Source of the DNA: Bacillota bacterium
GTDB taxonomy: Bacteria > Bacillota > Clostridia > Oscillospirales > CAG-382
NCBI GenBank assembly: GCA_029550965.1
Contig: JAKPGJ010000027.1
Span: 62,001-126,000, forward strand
Direction of reading: 5' to 3'
Length of the DNA stretch: 64,000 nucleotides
Shown in pieces: positions 36,205 to 43,669 of this stretch. A model generated the notes under the pieces. It saw only the letters and a list, made by a program, of their open reading frames with translations. It was not told the DNA's origin and searched no databases. Position numbers and translations under genes: made by a program. Every line of letters starts with the position of its first letter. Position 1 is the first letter of the stretch.

Positions 36205-37202
36205 GGGATATAGTCCTCCGTTAGAACGCTGATGTATTCGTCGGCAATCAGGGCGTGTCCCCTTTTGTTGGGATGCGGGTCAAAGTTTATATTCATCGTG
36301 GACAAGTCAAGGCCGGCGTTGATGATTTTTTCCCTGCTGTTTTTAAAGCGCGTGTAAACGTCGACGACCGTATAGCCGCCGGCATCTTTGAGGTCGTCTA
36401 TGATTTTATTGATTTTTTCAACATTCTGGTCCGACAAATCGCCGAGCGGCAGAATGGTTTCCACATACGGCAGCGTAATATTCATGCACTTGTACGGGCT
36501 GTAAACGTTCGCAAAATATATTTTGGCGGACGGGTTTTCTTTTCGGATAAACGAAATGATGACCGGAATGTCTTCGCGCAGTTTCGCCAGCCCGTCTTCG
36601 AGTTTTATGGTAAACTCCGGGCTGGACGCGTATGCCGTCACCTTCTCAAAATACGCTTTGACGGCCTGCGGCACGTCGGTATTGCTTCGATCGCCCAACA
36701 GGAAACTGCCGTACGCTTCCAGCAGCTTTTGTATATCCGTGTTGTCGTGCAAAAACAGGTCGGCGGCGTACTGGAGCACGTTGTTCGCGCCGATGCAGAG
36801 CATGACGATGTCGGCTTCCTTCAGTTTTTCGGCGCCGCCGCTTTCGAGCAGGTCAAGAAGTCCGCTGCTGGTCATGCCGTCGACGGCATAGTTCGTCACT
36901 TCGACATGGTTATATATCTTTTCCAATTGTTCCGCGACCAGGGCGGTAAAGCGTTCCTTCTCCGGATTGCCAAGCCCGTAGCCGCGCGTGATCGAATCCC
37001 CGAGCGCGACGATTTTTAAATCCTTGTCAATCTTTAAGGACGCCTTGCTCTCCTCGGAAACCACTTCCGCAGTCGTGGAATTGTTGTTGCCGATGACCGG
37101 GTTATCGCTGGTATAAAAGTCATAAACATCGTTCAGAAGATCGCAGGACGCAAAAACCAGGATGACCATGCAGAATATAAACAACACGGATACCTTTTTC
37201 AA
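36201..37202 (-). CDS. SGNH/GDSL-family hydrolase lipoprotein
   Basis: The 333-residue product has a lipobox (LVFASC near residue 20) and a linker rich in Ser, Thr and Asn. An SGNH hydrolase domain follows: block I IVALGDSITRGYG near 64, the block III LCIGANN near 136 and a late HPNKRGHALIADEY with the catalytic Asp-x-x-His (DPHP) near 308. Such enzymes remove acyl or acetyl groups from glycans or lipids. Here it would act outside the membrane, perhaps on the same polymer as the DUF4855 protein. The start is probably the TTG at 37202 with GGTGA close by. Confidence 0.88.
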   Translation of the reverse strand: MKKVSVLFIFCMVILVFASCDLLNDVYDFYTSDNPVIGNNNSTTAEVVSEESKASLKIDKDLKIVALGDSITRGYGLGNPEKERFTALVAEQLEKIYNHVEVTNYAVDGMTSSGLLDLLESGGAEKLKEADIVMLCIGANNVLQYAADLFLHDNTDIQKLLEAYGSFLLGDRSNTDVPQAVKAYFEKVTAYASSPEFTIKLEDGLAKLREDIPVIISFIRKENPSAKIYFANVYSPYKCMNITLPYVETILPLGDLSDQNVEKINKIIDDLKDAGGYTVVDVYTRFKNSREKIINAGLDLSTMNINFDPHPNKRGHALIADEYISVLTEDYIP

Positions 37203-37213
37203 ATCATCACCAG

Positions 37214-38917
37214 CTAATTATCGTTGTATTTTCTCTTGATTTTCTTGGTCGTGGTCTTTTCGAACTCCTCGGTTCTGAACACGACCTTTTTGATTACCTT
37301 GTAGCTTGCCGCTTTTTCGTTGTATTCGGAGATGACCTTTTTAATAGAGCCCTCAACGTCCTCGATTCCCAGCTGCTTTGCGCGCTCGTAGTCGGGATAA
37401 ATCTCCACGCCGAGCAGCTTCTCGTCGTCGTTGTCGTCCTTCATGGCGCGGACAACCAGCTCGCCGATATAATCGCACATTTCCGAAAGTTTTTCCTCTA
37501 TTTCTTCCGGATAAACATTCTTTCCGTTTTTCAGGATAATGATGTTCTTAAGTCTTCCGGTAATATAAATAAACTCGCCGTCGTATTTTCCGATATCGCC
37601 CGTGTGGAACCAACCGTCCCGAATCGCCTGCTTTGTCGCTTCCTCGTTTTTATAGTACCCCATAAACACGTTCGGGCCTTTGACGCAGATTTCGCCCTCG
37701 CCGTTTTCGTTGGGGTTGTCGATCTTAATCTCCATGCCGGGCATCAGCAGGCCGACGGAGTCGTATCTGTGGTAATTAGGACGGTTAATGGAGATCAGCG
37801 GTCCGCATTCCGTAATTCCGTAGCCGGTGATTAGCGGAATTCCAATGCTGTCGAAAAACTCCGCGATCGAGGGCTTAATCGGCGCGCCGCCGCAGACAAT
37901 CGCCTTCAGCCTTCCGCCGAAAACAGAGGTTACGCTTCTGAACAGCGGCTTTCTCAAGTCAACGCCCATCTTCAAAAGCGAGTTGCTGAACTTAATCAGT
38001 TTCCGCAGCGTATCGGCTTTTCCGGTTTCCTCCGCCTTGTCCCAGATGCCTCTGTATACCTTCTCGACAAAGAGCGGAACCAGCAGGACCTCGGTCGGCT
38101 TATAGAGCTTGAAGTTCGGGAGCACGCTCCGCAGGCTCTCGTTGATGCAGATGGTGATGCCTTTGAGCATCATCGCCAAAATGCCGCAGGTGGACTCATA
38201 GGCATGGTGGTACGGCAGAACCGACAGCGCGGTGTCCGTAACCGTCATCAGTTTATAGGAGTTGTTGATATTAAAAACCAAACACTCTTCCGAGAGCATA
38301 ACCGCCTTGCTTCTGCCGGTCGTGCCGGAAGTAAACAGCAGTTCCTTGAGGGCTTTGATGTCGTGCTTCAGTTCCAGATAGCGTCTGTCGCCGCCGTCTA
38401 AAAGTTCCCTGCCCCGCTTCGCGATATCGTCCAGCCTGTAATGATTGTCGTCCTTATCCGCCGATTCCGTCATGCAGATATAGTGCGTGATGTTCGGCAG
38501 ATTGGGCGCGATCTCTTTAATCTTCTTCTCGACGGCGCCGGCGGAATAAATGACCGCCTCGCAGTCCGAGAAAGAAAGGATATATTGAATTTCCTCAGTT
38601 GAAAGCTCCTTGTCGATCGGAACCACAACGCCGCTCGAAAGGAGAACGCTGACAAAAGACACGATCCAGCGGTAGCTGTTGTCGCCGATTACGGCGATAT
38701 GCTTGCCGTTTAGCCCCATATCCAAAAGACCGGTTCCGAAAGCGTCGACATCCCCTTTAAACGCGCGGTAGGATACCGACTTCACCTCGCCGTGTTCCTT
38801 GAACTTATAGGCGGGCCTGTCTTCGTATATTTCAGCTAAGGAGTCAATATGTTCCCGTAAACTGGATATCTCCCTTACCTTGTAATACGGGTAGTTCTGC
38901 TTTAAATTTCGATACAT
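37214..38917 (-). CDS. AMP-dependent acyl-CoA synthetase/ligase
   Basis: The 567-residue enzyme has the ANL motifs LLFTSGTTGRSKAVMLS near residue 192, ITGYGITECGPLIS near 360, WFHTGDIGKYDGEFIYITGR near 434 and the C-terminal catalytic Lys region KTTTKKIKRK. It would activate a fatty acid to acyl-AMP and acyl-CoA. AAGGAGG precedes the ATG at 9 nt. It is first of a three-gene operon with the SGNH hydrolase and DUF4855 protein (gaps of 11 bp and an overlap), a curious pairing of an acyl-activating enzyme with surface hydrolases. Confidence 0.9.
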   Translation of the reverse strand: MYRNLKQNYPYYKVREISSLREHIDSLAEIYEDRPAYKFKEHGEVKSVSYRAFKGDVDAFGTGLLDMGLNGKHIAVIGDNSYRWIVSFVSVLLSSGVVVPIDKELSTEEIQYILSFSDCEAVIYSAGAVEKKIKEIAPNLPNITHYICMTESADKDDNHYRLDDIAKRGRELLDGGDRRYLELKHDIKALKELLFTSGTTGRSKAVMLSEECLVFNINNSYKLMTVTDTALSVLPYHHAYESTCGILAMMLKGITICINESLRSVLPNFKLYKPTEVLLVPLFVEKVYRGIWDKAEETGKADTLRKLIKFSNSLLKMGVDLRKPLFRSVTSVFGGRLKAIVCGGAPIKPSIAEFFDSIGIPLITGYGITECGPLISINRPNYHRYDSVGLLMPGMEIKIDNPNENGEGEICVKGPNVFMGYYKNEEATKQAIRDGWFHTGDIGKYDGEFIYITGRLKNIIILKNGKNVYPEEIEEKLSEMCDYIGELVVRAMKDDNDDEKLLGVEIYPDYERAKQLGIEDVEGSIKKVISEYNEKAASYKVIKKVVFRTEEFEKTTTKKIKRKYNDN

Positions 38918-39120
38918 GATATATTGCCTCCTTAAATGATGCTGATTTCGTGAAAATCGTTATTATATTATATCAAATTACAGAATAAATCAATATCTTT
39001 TCACTTTTTGTGGCACTTTTTTCTTTTCTCAAATATAATAAAAAATAGGTATGGTACCCATTCTATAGAAAAACTGCCATCTTTATGCGAACCGCCTTAT
39101 GGACAGAAAGGTATGATTCT

Positions 39121-39864
39121 ATGAACCAACTCAAACCGTTGTCTTTTATCCTGCCGAACGGACTGGCGGCGGTATCTGCCGCTTTAAATAATGAAAAAAT
39201 CATCGCGGTGGACGGTACTACCTGCAATATCTTTACATACAATTTGGACGGAAGTATATGCGACCGAATCGAAAGCCTGCACCCCTACCGTAAAATTCAC
39301 TATGACTTCCGAACCTGCAGATACCTCGCCCTGTCCGGAAACGACAACCGAAGGGTTTTCTTCCTGAACTGCAGCCTTGAGGAGGTCGGCAGCGTGTTTT
39401 TGGATCTGGACACCGACGACGAGGAGGACGAAGCGGATACGTTCGAACTGATGGACGCTTCTCCCGATTCGCGCAACAACGAAAGCGTCATCATCGCGAC
39501 CCACCGTTACAGCGTCCGCGCTTATACGGTCAACGGCGAGGAGATCGGCTTTGTCCGCCCGATCGACACCGCAAGGCTGAACCAGAACTTCGTCTATTCC
39601 GGCCAAACCGAGGCTTTCAACTACATCCGAAACGACGTGTCCTTTGTTTCCATACGAAACGGCGCGCAGAACTTCACCGGCGCCGTTCCGGCCGAGTTCA
39701 GCCTGAGGACGCTGATTTCGGACGGTGAGGGCAACGTGTACGGGCTGTTCGGCTACCAGTATATCTATAACTATATCCTGCCGATATACCTAAACGGCGA
39801 ATACGTGCTCTCGGCGGCGGACAACGTCGGAAACATTGTGGACAATATCAGCAGATGCTGTTGA
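39121..39864 (+). CDS. Hypothetical protein, possibly beta-propeller-like
   Basis: The 247-residue product shows repeated beta-strand-turn patterns (KIIAVDGTTCNIFTYNLDG, RYLALSGNDNRRVFFLNCS, SVIIATHRYSVRAYTVNGEE), suggesting a partial propeller. An acidic stretch (DLDTDDEEDEADTFE) lies near residue 95. There is no signal peptide, so it should be cytoplasmic. The ATG at 39121 follows GAAAGG at 9 nt. TATAAT at 39034-39039 may be its -10 box. I recognise no family. It lies upstream of nnrD, separated by the heptamer repeat array. Confidence 0.65.
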   Translation: MNQLKPLSFILPNGLAAVSAALNNEKIIAVDGTTCNIFTYNLDGSICDRIESLHPYRKIHYDFRTCRYLALSGNDNRRVFFLNCSLEEVGSVFLDLDTDDEEDEADTFELMDASPDSRNNESVIIATHRYSVRAYTVNGEEIGFVRPIDTARLNQNFVYSGQTEAFNYIRNDVSFVSIRNGAQNFTGAVPAEFSLRTLISDGEGNVYGLFGYQYIYNYILPIYLNGEYVLSAADNVGNIVDNISRCC

Positions 39865-39895
39865 AATAGGAAAAGGAAAATGATACAATAAAAAA

Positions 39896-39960
39896 GTAAG
39901 AGGTAAGAGGTAAGAGGTAAGAAGTAAGAGATAAGAAGTAAGAGGGAAAAAAGATAAGAG
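39896..39960 (+). repeat. Second heptanucleotide array (GTAAGAG)n
   Basis: About eight 7-bp units (GTAAGAG three times, then GTAAGAA, GTAAGAG, ATAAGAA, GTAAGAG and a degenerate GATAAGAG) lead into the GAGGGAAT ribosome binding site of nnrD. The unit and placement match the array at 18005-18120. Confidence 0.87.
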
Positions 39961-39965
39961 GGAAT

Positions 39966-40784
39966 ATGGAAAAGAATTATACGGGACCGCAAACGTTGTC
40001 TTTCATAAAAAAACGCCCGGCGGATTCGCACAAAGGGGTTTTCGGAACGCTGGTTTCGCTGACCGGAAGCCGGTATATGACCGGCGCCGCCTATCTTTCG
40101 TCGATGGGCGCTCTGCGCAGCGGCGTCGGGCTTTTGAAGCTGGCGGCGGACGATTACGTTCAGTCCGTGCTCAAAACCTGCCTTTACGAAGCGGTATTTA
40201 TCCGCCCGGATGAGATGATAAAGCAAAACGCTTCCGCTTACCTGATCGGCTGCGGAATCGGCCGAGAATACGACGGTCTGTTGCGAACGCTCCTGCCCTG
40301 TCTGGATAAACCGACGATTATTGACGCCGACGGAATAAATTATGTAGCTGCGAATATAAATGTATTAAAAAATATGCGTTCCTCGGCCTCACCGATTCTG
40401 ACGCCGCATCCGGCGGAAATGGGGCGTTTGTTGAACAGGGACACCGCATACGTTCAGTCCGGCAGAGAACAGGTCGCGCTGTCTTTCGCCGCCGAATACG
40501 GCTGCGTGCTGGTGTTGAAGGGCAAAAACACCGTCATCGCCGCGCCGGACGGCAGGCTGACCGTCAACACAAGCGGCAACAGCGGGCTTTCCAAAGGCGG
40601 AAGTGGCGACGTGCTCGCGGGCGTTATCGCCTCGCTCTGCGCGCAGGGGTACTCCCCCTACGACGCCGCGGTGGTCGGCGTTTACGTACACGGACTGGCG
40701 GCGGACAGACTTGCCGCGAAATACGGCGAACACGGACTGCTCCCGCGGGATCTGCCGGCGGAAATCGGAGCGATTTTAGGCTAA
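39966..40784 (+). CDS. nnrD: ADP-dependent NAD(P)H-hydrate dehydratase
   Basis: The 272-residue protein matches the ribokinase-like YjeF C-terminal domain: GVFGTLVSLTGSRYMTGAAY near residue 24, IDADGINYV near 119, LTPHPAEMGRLL near 139 and NTSGNSGLSKGGSGDVLAG near 199. It repairs hydrated NAD(P)H with ADP. The N-terminal epimerase domain (NnrE) found fused in many bacteria is missing, so the epimerase must be encoded elsewhere. GAGGGAA precedes the ATG closely, within the end of the heptamer array. Confidence 0.94.
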   Translation: MEKNYTGPQTLSFIKKRPADSHKGVFGTLVSLTGSRYMTGAAYLSSMGALRSGVGLLKLAADDYVQSVLKTCLYEAVFIRPDEMIKQNASAYLIGCGIGREYDGLLRTLLPCLDKPTIIDADGINYVAANINVLKNMRSSASPILTPHPAEMGRLLNRDTAYVQSGREQVALSFAAEYGCVLVLKGKNTVIAAPDGRLTVNTSGNSGLSKGGSGDVLAGVIASLCAQGYSPYDAAVVGVYVHGLAADRLAAKYGEHGLLPRDLPAEIGAILG

Positions 40785-40838
40785 TAAGAGGAAAAGGGAA
40801 CGCTCTTTTACGGAATCGAACTTGAAAGGATTGTTTTT

Positions 40839-41351
40839 ATGAGAAGAGCCGCCCTTTTTTTATTGTTCGCAATTCTTCTTTCTTCATGCGCCTTTATTGG
40901 AAACAGCGAAAAAAACGTTCGGGAAATGTTAAGCTACCCCGTCTGCATCAGCGCTTCGACCGAGCAGGAAATTCCGTTTGAATTTAAAATTTACGTTTAC
41001 GAAAACGAAACCCTCTTTACCTTCACCTCGCCCAAAACATTAAGCCCGCTGTCTGTCACCAAGAACAGCGACGGGTATAAAGCAAAATATGACGGGTTGG
41101 AAACCGCGATTGACAGAAGCGCGGTCCTCGCGGCAGACGCGCTCGACCTTGCAGCCCGCGCCGTAAAAGTCAGCCCGGAGTGTGTTCAAAAGACAGAGGA
41201 CGGTGAAGACGTTCTGCTCTTTTCTATTGACGGAATAAAAGTTCTGGTGTATTATAATAAAGACTTAAAAACAATCAGCAAAATCATTTCGGAGGCGTCC
41301 GATCAGTTATTTACATATCAAATACTGTCGGTCGAAAGAATCAATACATGA
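40839..41351 (+). CDS. Putative lipoprotein upstream of alr
   Basis: The 170-residue product has a lipoprotein signal (RRAALFLLFAILLSSC) followed by a small domain with many beta strands (FKIYVYENETLFTFTSP; DVLLFSIDGIKVLVYYNKDL). No catalytic motif is evident. It overlaps alr by an ATGA junction, so the two are translated together; a conserved link to alanine racemase would point to envelope function. Homologues may exist as uncharacterised proteins next to alr in related Clostridia, which I cannot check. Confidence 0.72.
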   Translation: MRRAALFLLFAILLSSCAFIGNSEKNVREMLSYPVCISASTEQEIPFEFKIYVYENETLFTFTSPKTLSPLSVTKNSDGYKAKYDGLETAIDRSAVLAADALDLAARAVKVSPECVQKTEDGEDVLLFSIDGIKVLVYYNKDLKTISKIISEASDQLFTYQILSVERINT

Positions 41352-42457
41352 GCAATCATAGAGTTGAGGCGGTCATAGACCTCAGCAAAATAAAGAAAAA
41401 CTACGAATATATCAAACGGCTTGCCGGCGACAGCCGTATTATGGCGGTGGTCAAAGCAGACGCTTACGGACACGGAGCGGCAAAAGTCAGCGCCATGCTC
41501 GAGTCGATAGGCTGCGGCTATTTCGCCGTGGCCTGTATTGACGAGGCGGCGCAGCTCCGGGAGAGCGGCATTCAAGGCGAGATTCTGATATTGGGCATTT
41601 CGGATACCGCGGACGCAAAGCAGTTGCGACAATACGACATTATCCAAACGGTCAATTCCTACGCATACGCACAGCTACTTTCCGAAAACGGCGGGGCGCG
41701 GGTGCATTTGAAGATTGACACAGGCATGTCCAGACTGGGCATGTACTGCCATTCTCCCGCGGATATCCCGGCCGTGGTCGAAGAAATCAAAAAAATAAAA
41801 AGCTTGCCCAACATCAGCGTGGAAGGTATTTTTACCCACTTCGCCGACTCGGACAACCCGTCCTCCGGCTTTACCGTAAAGCAGTACGCTTTGTTCACCG
41901 GGCTGCTCGACGCGCTGAAAAGCGAGGGAATCGACGTCGGCATCCGTCACTGCTGCAACAGCGCGGCGATTGTCAATTTTCCGCATATGCGGCTGGACAT
42001 GGTCAGAGCGGGCATTATTCTCTACGGACTGTCACCCGCGCCCGATACCATGAAAATTCCGGGCCTCTCCCCTGCCATGACGCTCAGAAGCCGCATTGCC
42101 GCGGTCAATGAACTCAAAGCGGGCGACTATGTTTCCTACGGCTGCACCTACAAAGCCGAGAAGGACATTCGGGCAGCGACCATTTCCATCGGGTACGCCG
42201 ACGGGTTCTCCCGCGCGTTAAGCGGCAAAATCTCGGTCAAAATTAACGGCAAAAAGGTCAAAATCATCGGCAGAATCTGCATGGATTTATGCGTCGCCGA
42301 CGTAAGCGGCGTTGACTGCGCGCCCGGCGACGAGGCGGTCATTTTCGACTGCGCGGAGGACATCGACAATATCGCCGAACTGCTCGGCACGATCAACTAC
42401 GAAGTTATCTGCATGTTTAAAAAACGCGTCAAGAATATTTATATCAATGAAACGTAA
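41348..42457 (+). CDS. alr: Alanine racemase
   Basis: The 369-residue enzyme converts L- to D-alanine for peptidoglycan. The PLP lysine is Lys36 in AVVKADAYGHG, the second catalytic base is the Tyr in VSYGCTY near residue 263, and the family blocks HLKIDTGMSRLG near 120 and GRICMDLCVADVS near 308 are present. Sporulating bacteria often have a second spore-coat alr; which one this is cannot be told. It is coupled to the upstream lipoprotein through ATGA. Confidence 0.97.
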   Translation: MSNHRVEAVIDLSKIKKNYEYIKRLAGDSRIMAVVKADAYGHGAAKVSAMLESIGCGYFAVACIDEAAQLRESGIQGEILILGISDTADAKQLRQYDIIQTVNSYAYAQLLSENGGARVHLKIDTGMSRLGMYCHSPADIPAVVEEIKKIKSLPNISVEGIFTHFADSDNPSSGFTVKQYALFTGLLDALKSEGIDVGIRHCCNSAAIVNFPHMRLDMVRAGIILYGLSPAPDTMKIPGLSPAMTLRSRIAAVNELKAGDYVSYGCTYKAEKDIRAATISIGYADGFSRALSGKISVKINGKKVKIIGRICMDLCVADVSGVDCAPGDEAVIFDCAEDIDNIAELLGTINYEVICMFKKRVKNIYINET

Positions 42458-42471
42458 AGAGGTTTTACATT

Positions 42472-42873
42472 ATGGCATGTTTTGCTGCGCCCTTGGCCGA
42501 AGCGGTTATCACGACCGTTCTGATGAAACGTTTTGAGAAAAAGGAAAAAATGACGGATGCGCCGAATGAATCGCAAGCGGGCATTCCGTGGAGCCGCAAG
42601 CTGAAATGGCTCAACAACCTTTTGTGGGGCGGGTCGGCGCTGCTGGCGCTTGAGCATATCTGGCACGGCGAGATTATCCCGCAGTTCCCCTTCCTGACCG
42701 CGCTGAAAGAACCCGGCGGGGTCCTGCCGATGCTTGGAGAAATCGCCACCGTCGGCGTCGGAATGGCCGCCTTTGTCACCCTTGTTTGGTTCTTTATGAT
42801 AAAAATCGCAGATGCCAGAGCCAAAAAAGCCGCAGTTTCCGGCAAAACCGCGGAGACTGAGCCATGTATCTGA
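42472..42873 (+). CDS. Small conserved membrane protein A, unknown
   Basis: The 133-residue protein starts MACFAAPLAEAVITTVLMKR and has three hydrophobic stretches (about residues 3-18, 47-62 and 85-111) with a LNNLLWGGSALLALEHIWHG segment holding two His in the middle. Its end overlaps the next small membrane gene by 10 bp. The two look like subunits of one membrane complex. I know similar pairs only as uncharacterised proteins from anaerobic bacteria, and give no function. It follows alr by 14 bp in the same operon. Confidence 0.75.
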   Translation: MACFAAPLAEAVITTVLMKRFEKKEKMTDAPNESQAGIPWSRKLKWLNNLLWGGSALLALEHIWHGEIIPQFPFLTALKEPGGVLPMLGEIATVGVGMAAFVTLVWFFMIKIADARAKKAAVSGKTAETEPCI

Positions 42874-43166
42874 TCATCACGGCGCTCGCGGCCGCCGTCG
42901 CGACGGCGTTCTGGTATAAAAACCGTCTTAACGACAAACTTCATCTGGGCGCGCTCTGCCTGATGTATTGGGGAGCGGCTTTGATGTGGCTGGTCGACTG
43001 CGTCGCGGCGATCATAGCGGGCGAAGAAGAAATTATCGACACTTCCCTCAACGCGGCGCTGCTTGGAATCTGCTCGGTCGCATTGGGGCTTGCGATCTGG
43101 CTGATTCTTTTACTTATCCGTTCACGCAGGAATAAATCTCAAGCAACCTCCATAAATTCACACTAA
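42864..43166 (+). CDS. Small conserved membrane protein B, unknown
   Basis: The 100-residue protein has three hydrophobic stretches (about 2-17, 30-52 and 64-87), the second with CLMYWGAALMWLVDCVAAI, and a basic C-terminal tail (RSRRNK). It overlaps protein A by 10 bp with GGAG about 9 nt upstream inside that gene. A strong terminator starts at its stop codon, so it ends the operon. Function unknown. Confidence 0.75.
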   Translation: MYLIITALAAAVATAFWYKNRLNDKLHLGALCLMYWGAALMWLVDCVAAIIAGEEEIIDTSLNAALLGICSVALGLAIWLILLLIRSRRNKSQATSINSH

Positions 43167-43194
43167 AAAACCGTCACAAAGTGACGGTTTTTTA
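43165..43194. terminator. Bidirectional terminator
   Basis: AAAAAACCGTCAC, AAA, GTGACGGTTTTTT. The stem is short-looped but perfect; it lies between the convergent alr operon and the Cys-rich gene. Confidence 0.92.
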
Positions 43195-43242
43195 CATTTT
43201 TCGTCTTGTGCCCGCAAAAAAATATTTACCGACGGAGAAAAA

Positions 43243-43572
43243 CTATTTGTCGCACTCATCCTTGAAGGGCTTGCAGGGACCGAACTCGGGCTTTCCGCAG
43301 CAGGCGATGGCTTCGTTAACATCGACGTCGATGTCCAGCATAATCGGGACTTCTACGCAGAAAAGCTGAGAAACCGTGAATACGCACTTCTCGCCCGGCT
43401 TGCAGCAGTCCTTGAAGTCTTCAGCGTCGCAGCCCTGCTTTATTTTGGTATCCAGGCAGCAAATCTTCGGTCTGCCGTGCGTCGAACTGGGTTTTATACA
43501 AACCTGCGTGAGCGCTTTTATAAGCTGATTGACCAATAATTCTTTATTGTATTTTGGACAAAGTTCAGGCAT
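43243..43572 (-). CDS. Cysteine-rich small protein, unknown
   Basis: The 109-residue product has ten cysteines, including two CC pairs (KICCLDTK, KDCCKPGEKC) and CGKPEFGPCKP near the end, and a hydrophobic QLFCVEVPIMLDIDVDV middle. There is no signal peptide. The ATG follows AAGGAGG at 7 nt, a very strong site. A GTCACTTA-N14-CATATTAT arrangement on the minus strand in the upstream hairpin (43625-43596) resembles a sporulation SigE/SigK promoter. I therefore suggest, without proof, a spore-coat or exosporium protein, or a substrate or partner of the radical SAM enzyme encoded upstream. Confidence 0.7.
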   Translation of the reverse strand: MPELCPKYNKELLVNQLIKALTQVCIKPSSTHGRPKICCLDTKIKQGCDAEDFKDCCKPGEKCVFTVSQLFCVEVPIMLDIDVDVNEAIACCGKPEFGPCKPFKDECDK

Positions 43573-43597
43573 AATATACCTCCTTCAATAACTCATA

Positions 43598-43633
43598 ATA
43601 TGCGGTGCTCGCTTTGTAAGTGACACCGCATAT
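43598..43633 (-). repeat. 10-bp inverted repeat before the Cys-rich gene
   Basis: ATATGCGGTG and CACCGCATAT enclose 16 nt, between the radical SAM stop and the Cys-rich start. There is no T-run, so it is not a typical terminator. It may be an operator, an RNA-processing hairpin, or part of a sporulation promoter. Confidence 0.6.
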
Positions 43634-43669
43634 CTGAATAAAGGAGGGTTAATATGGTGAAAAACACGT

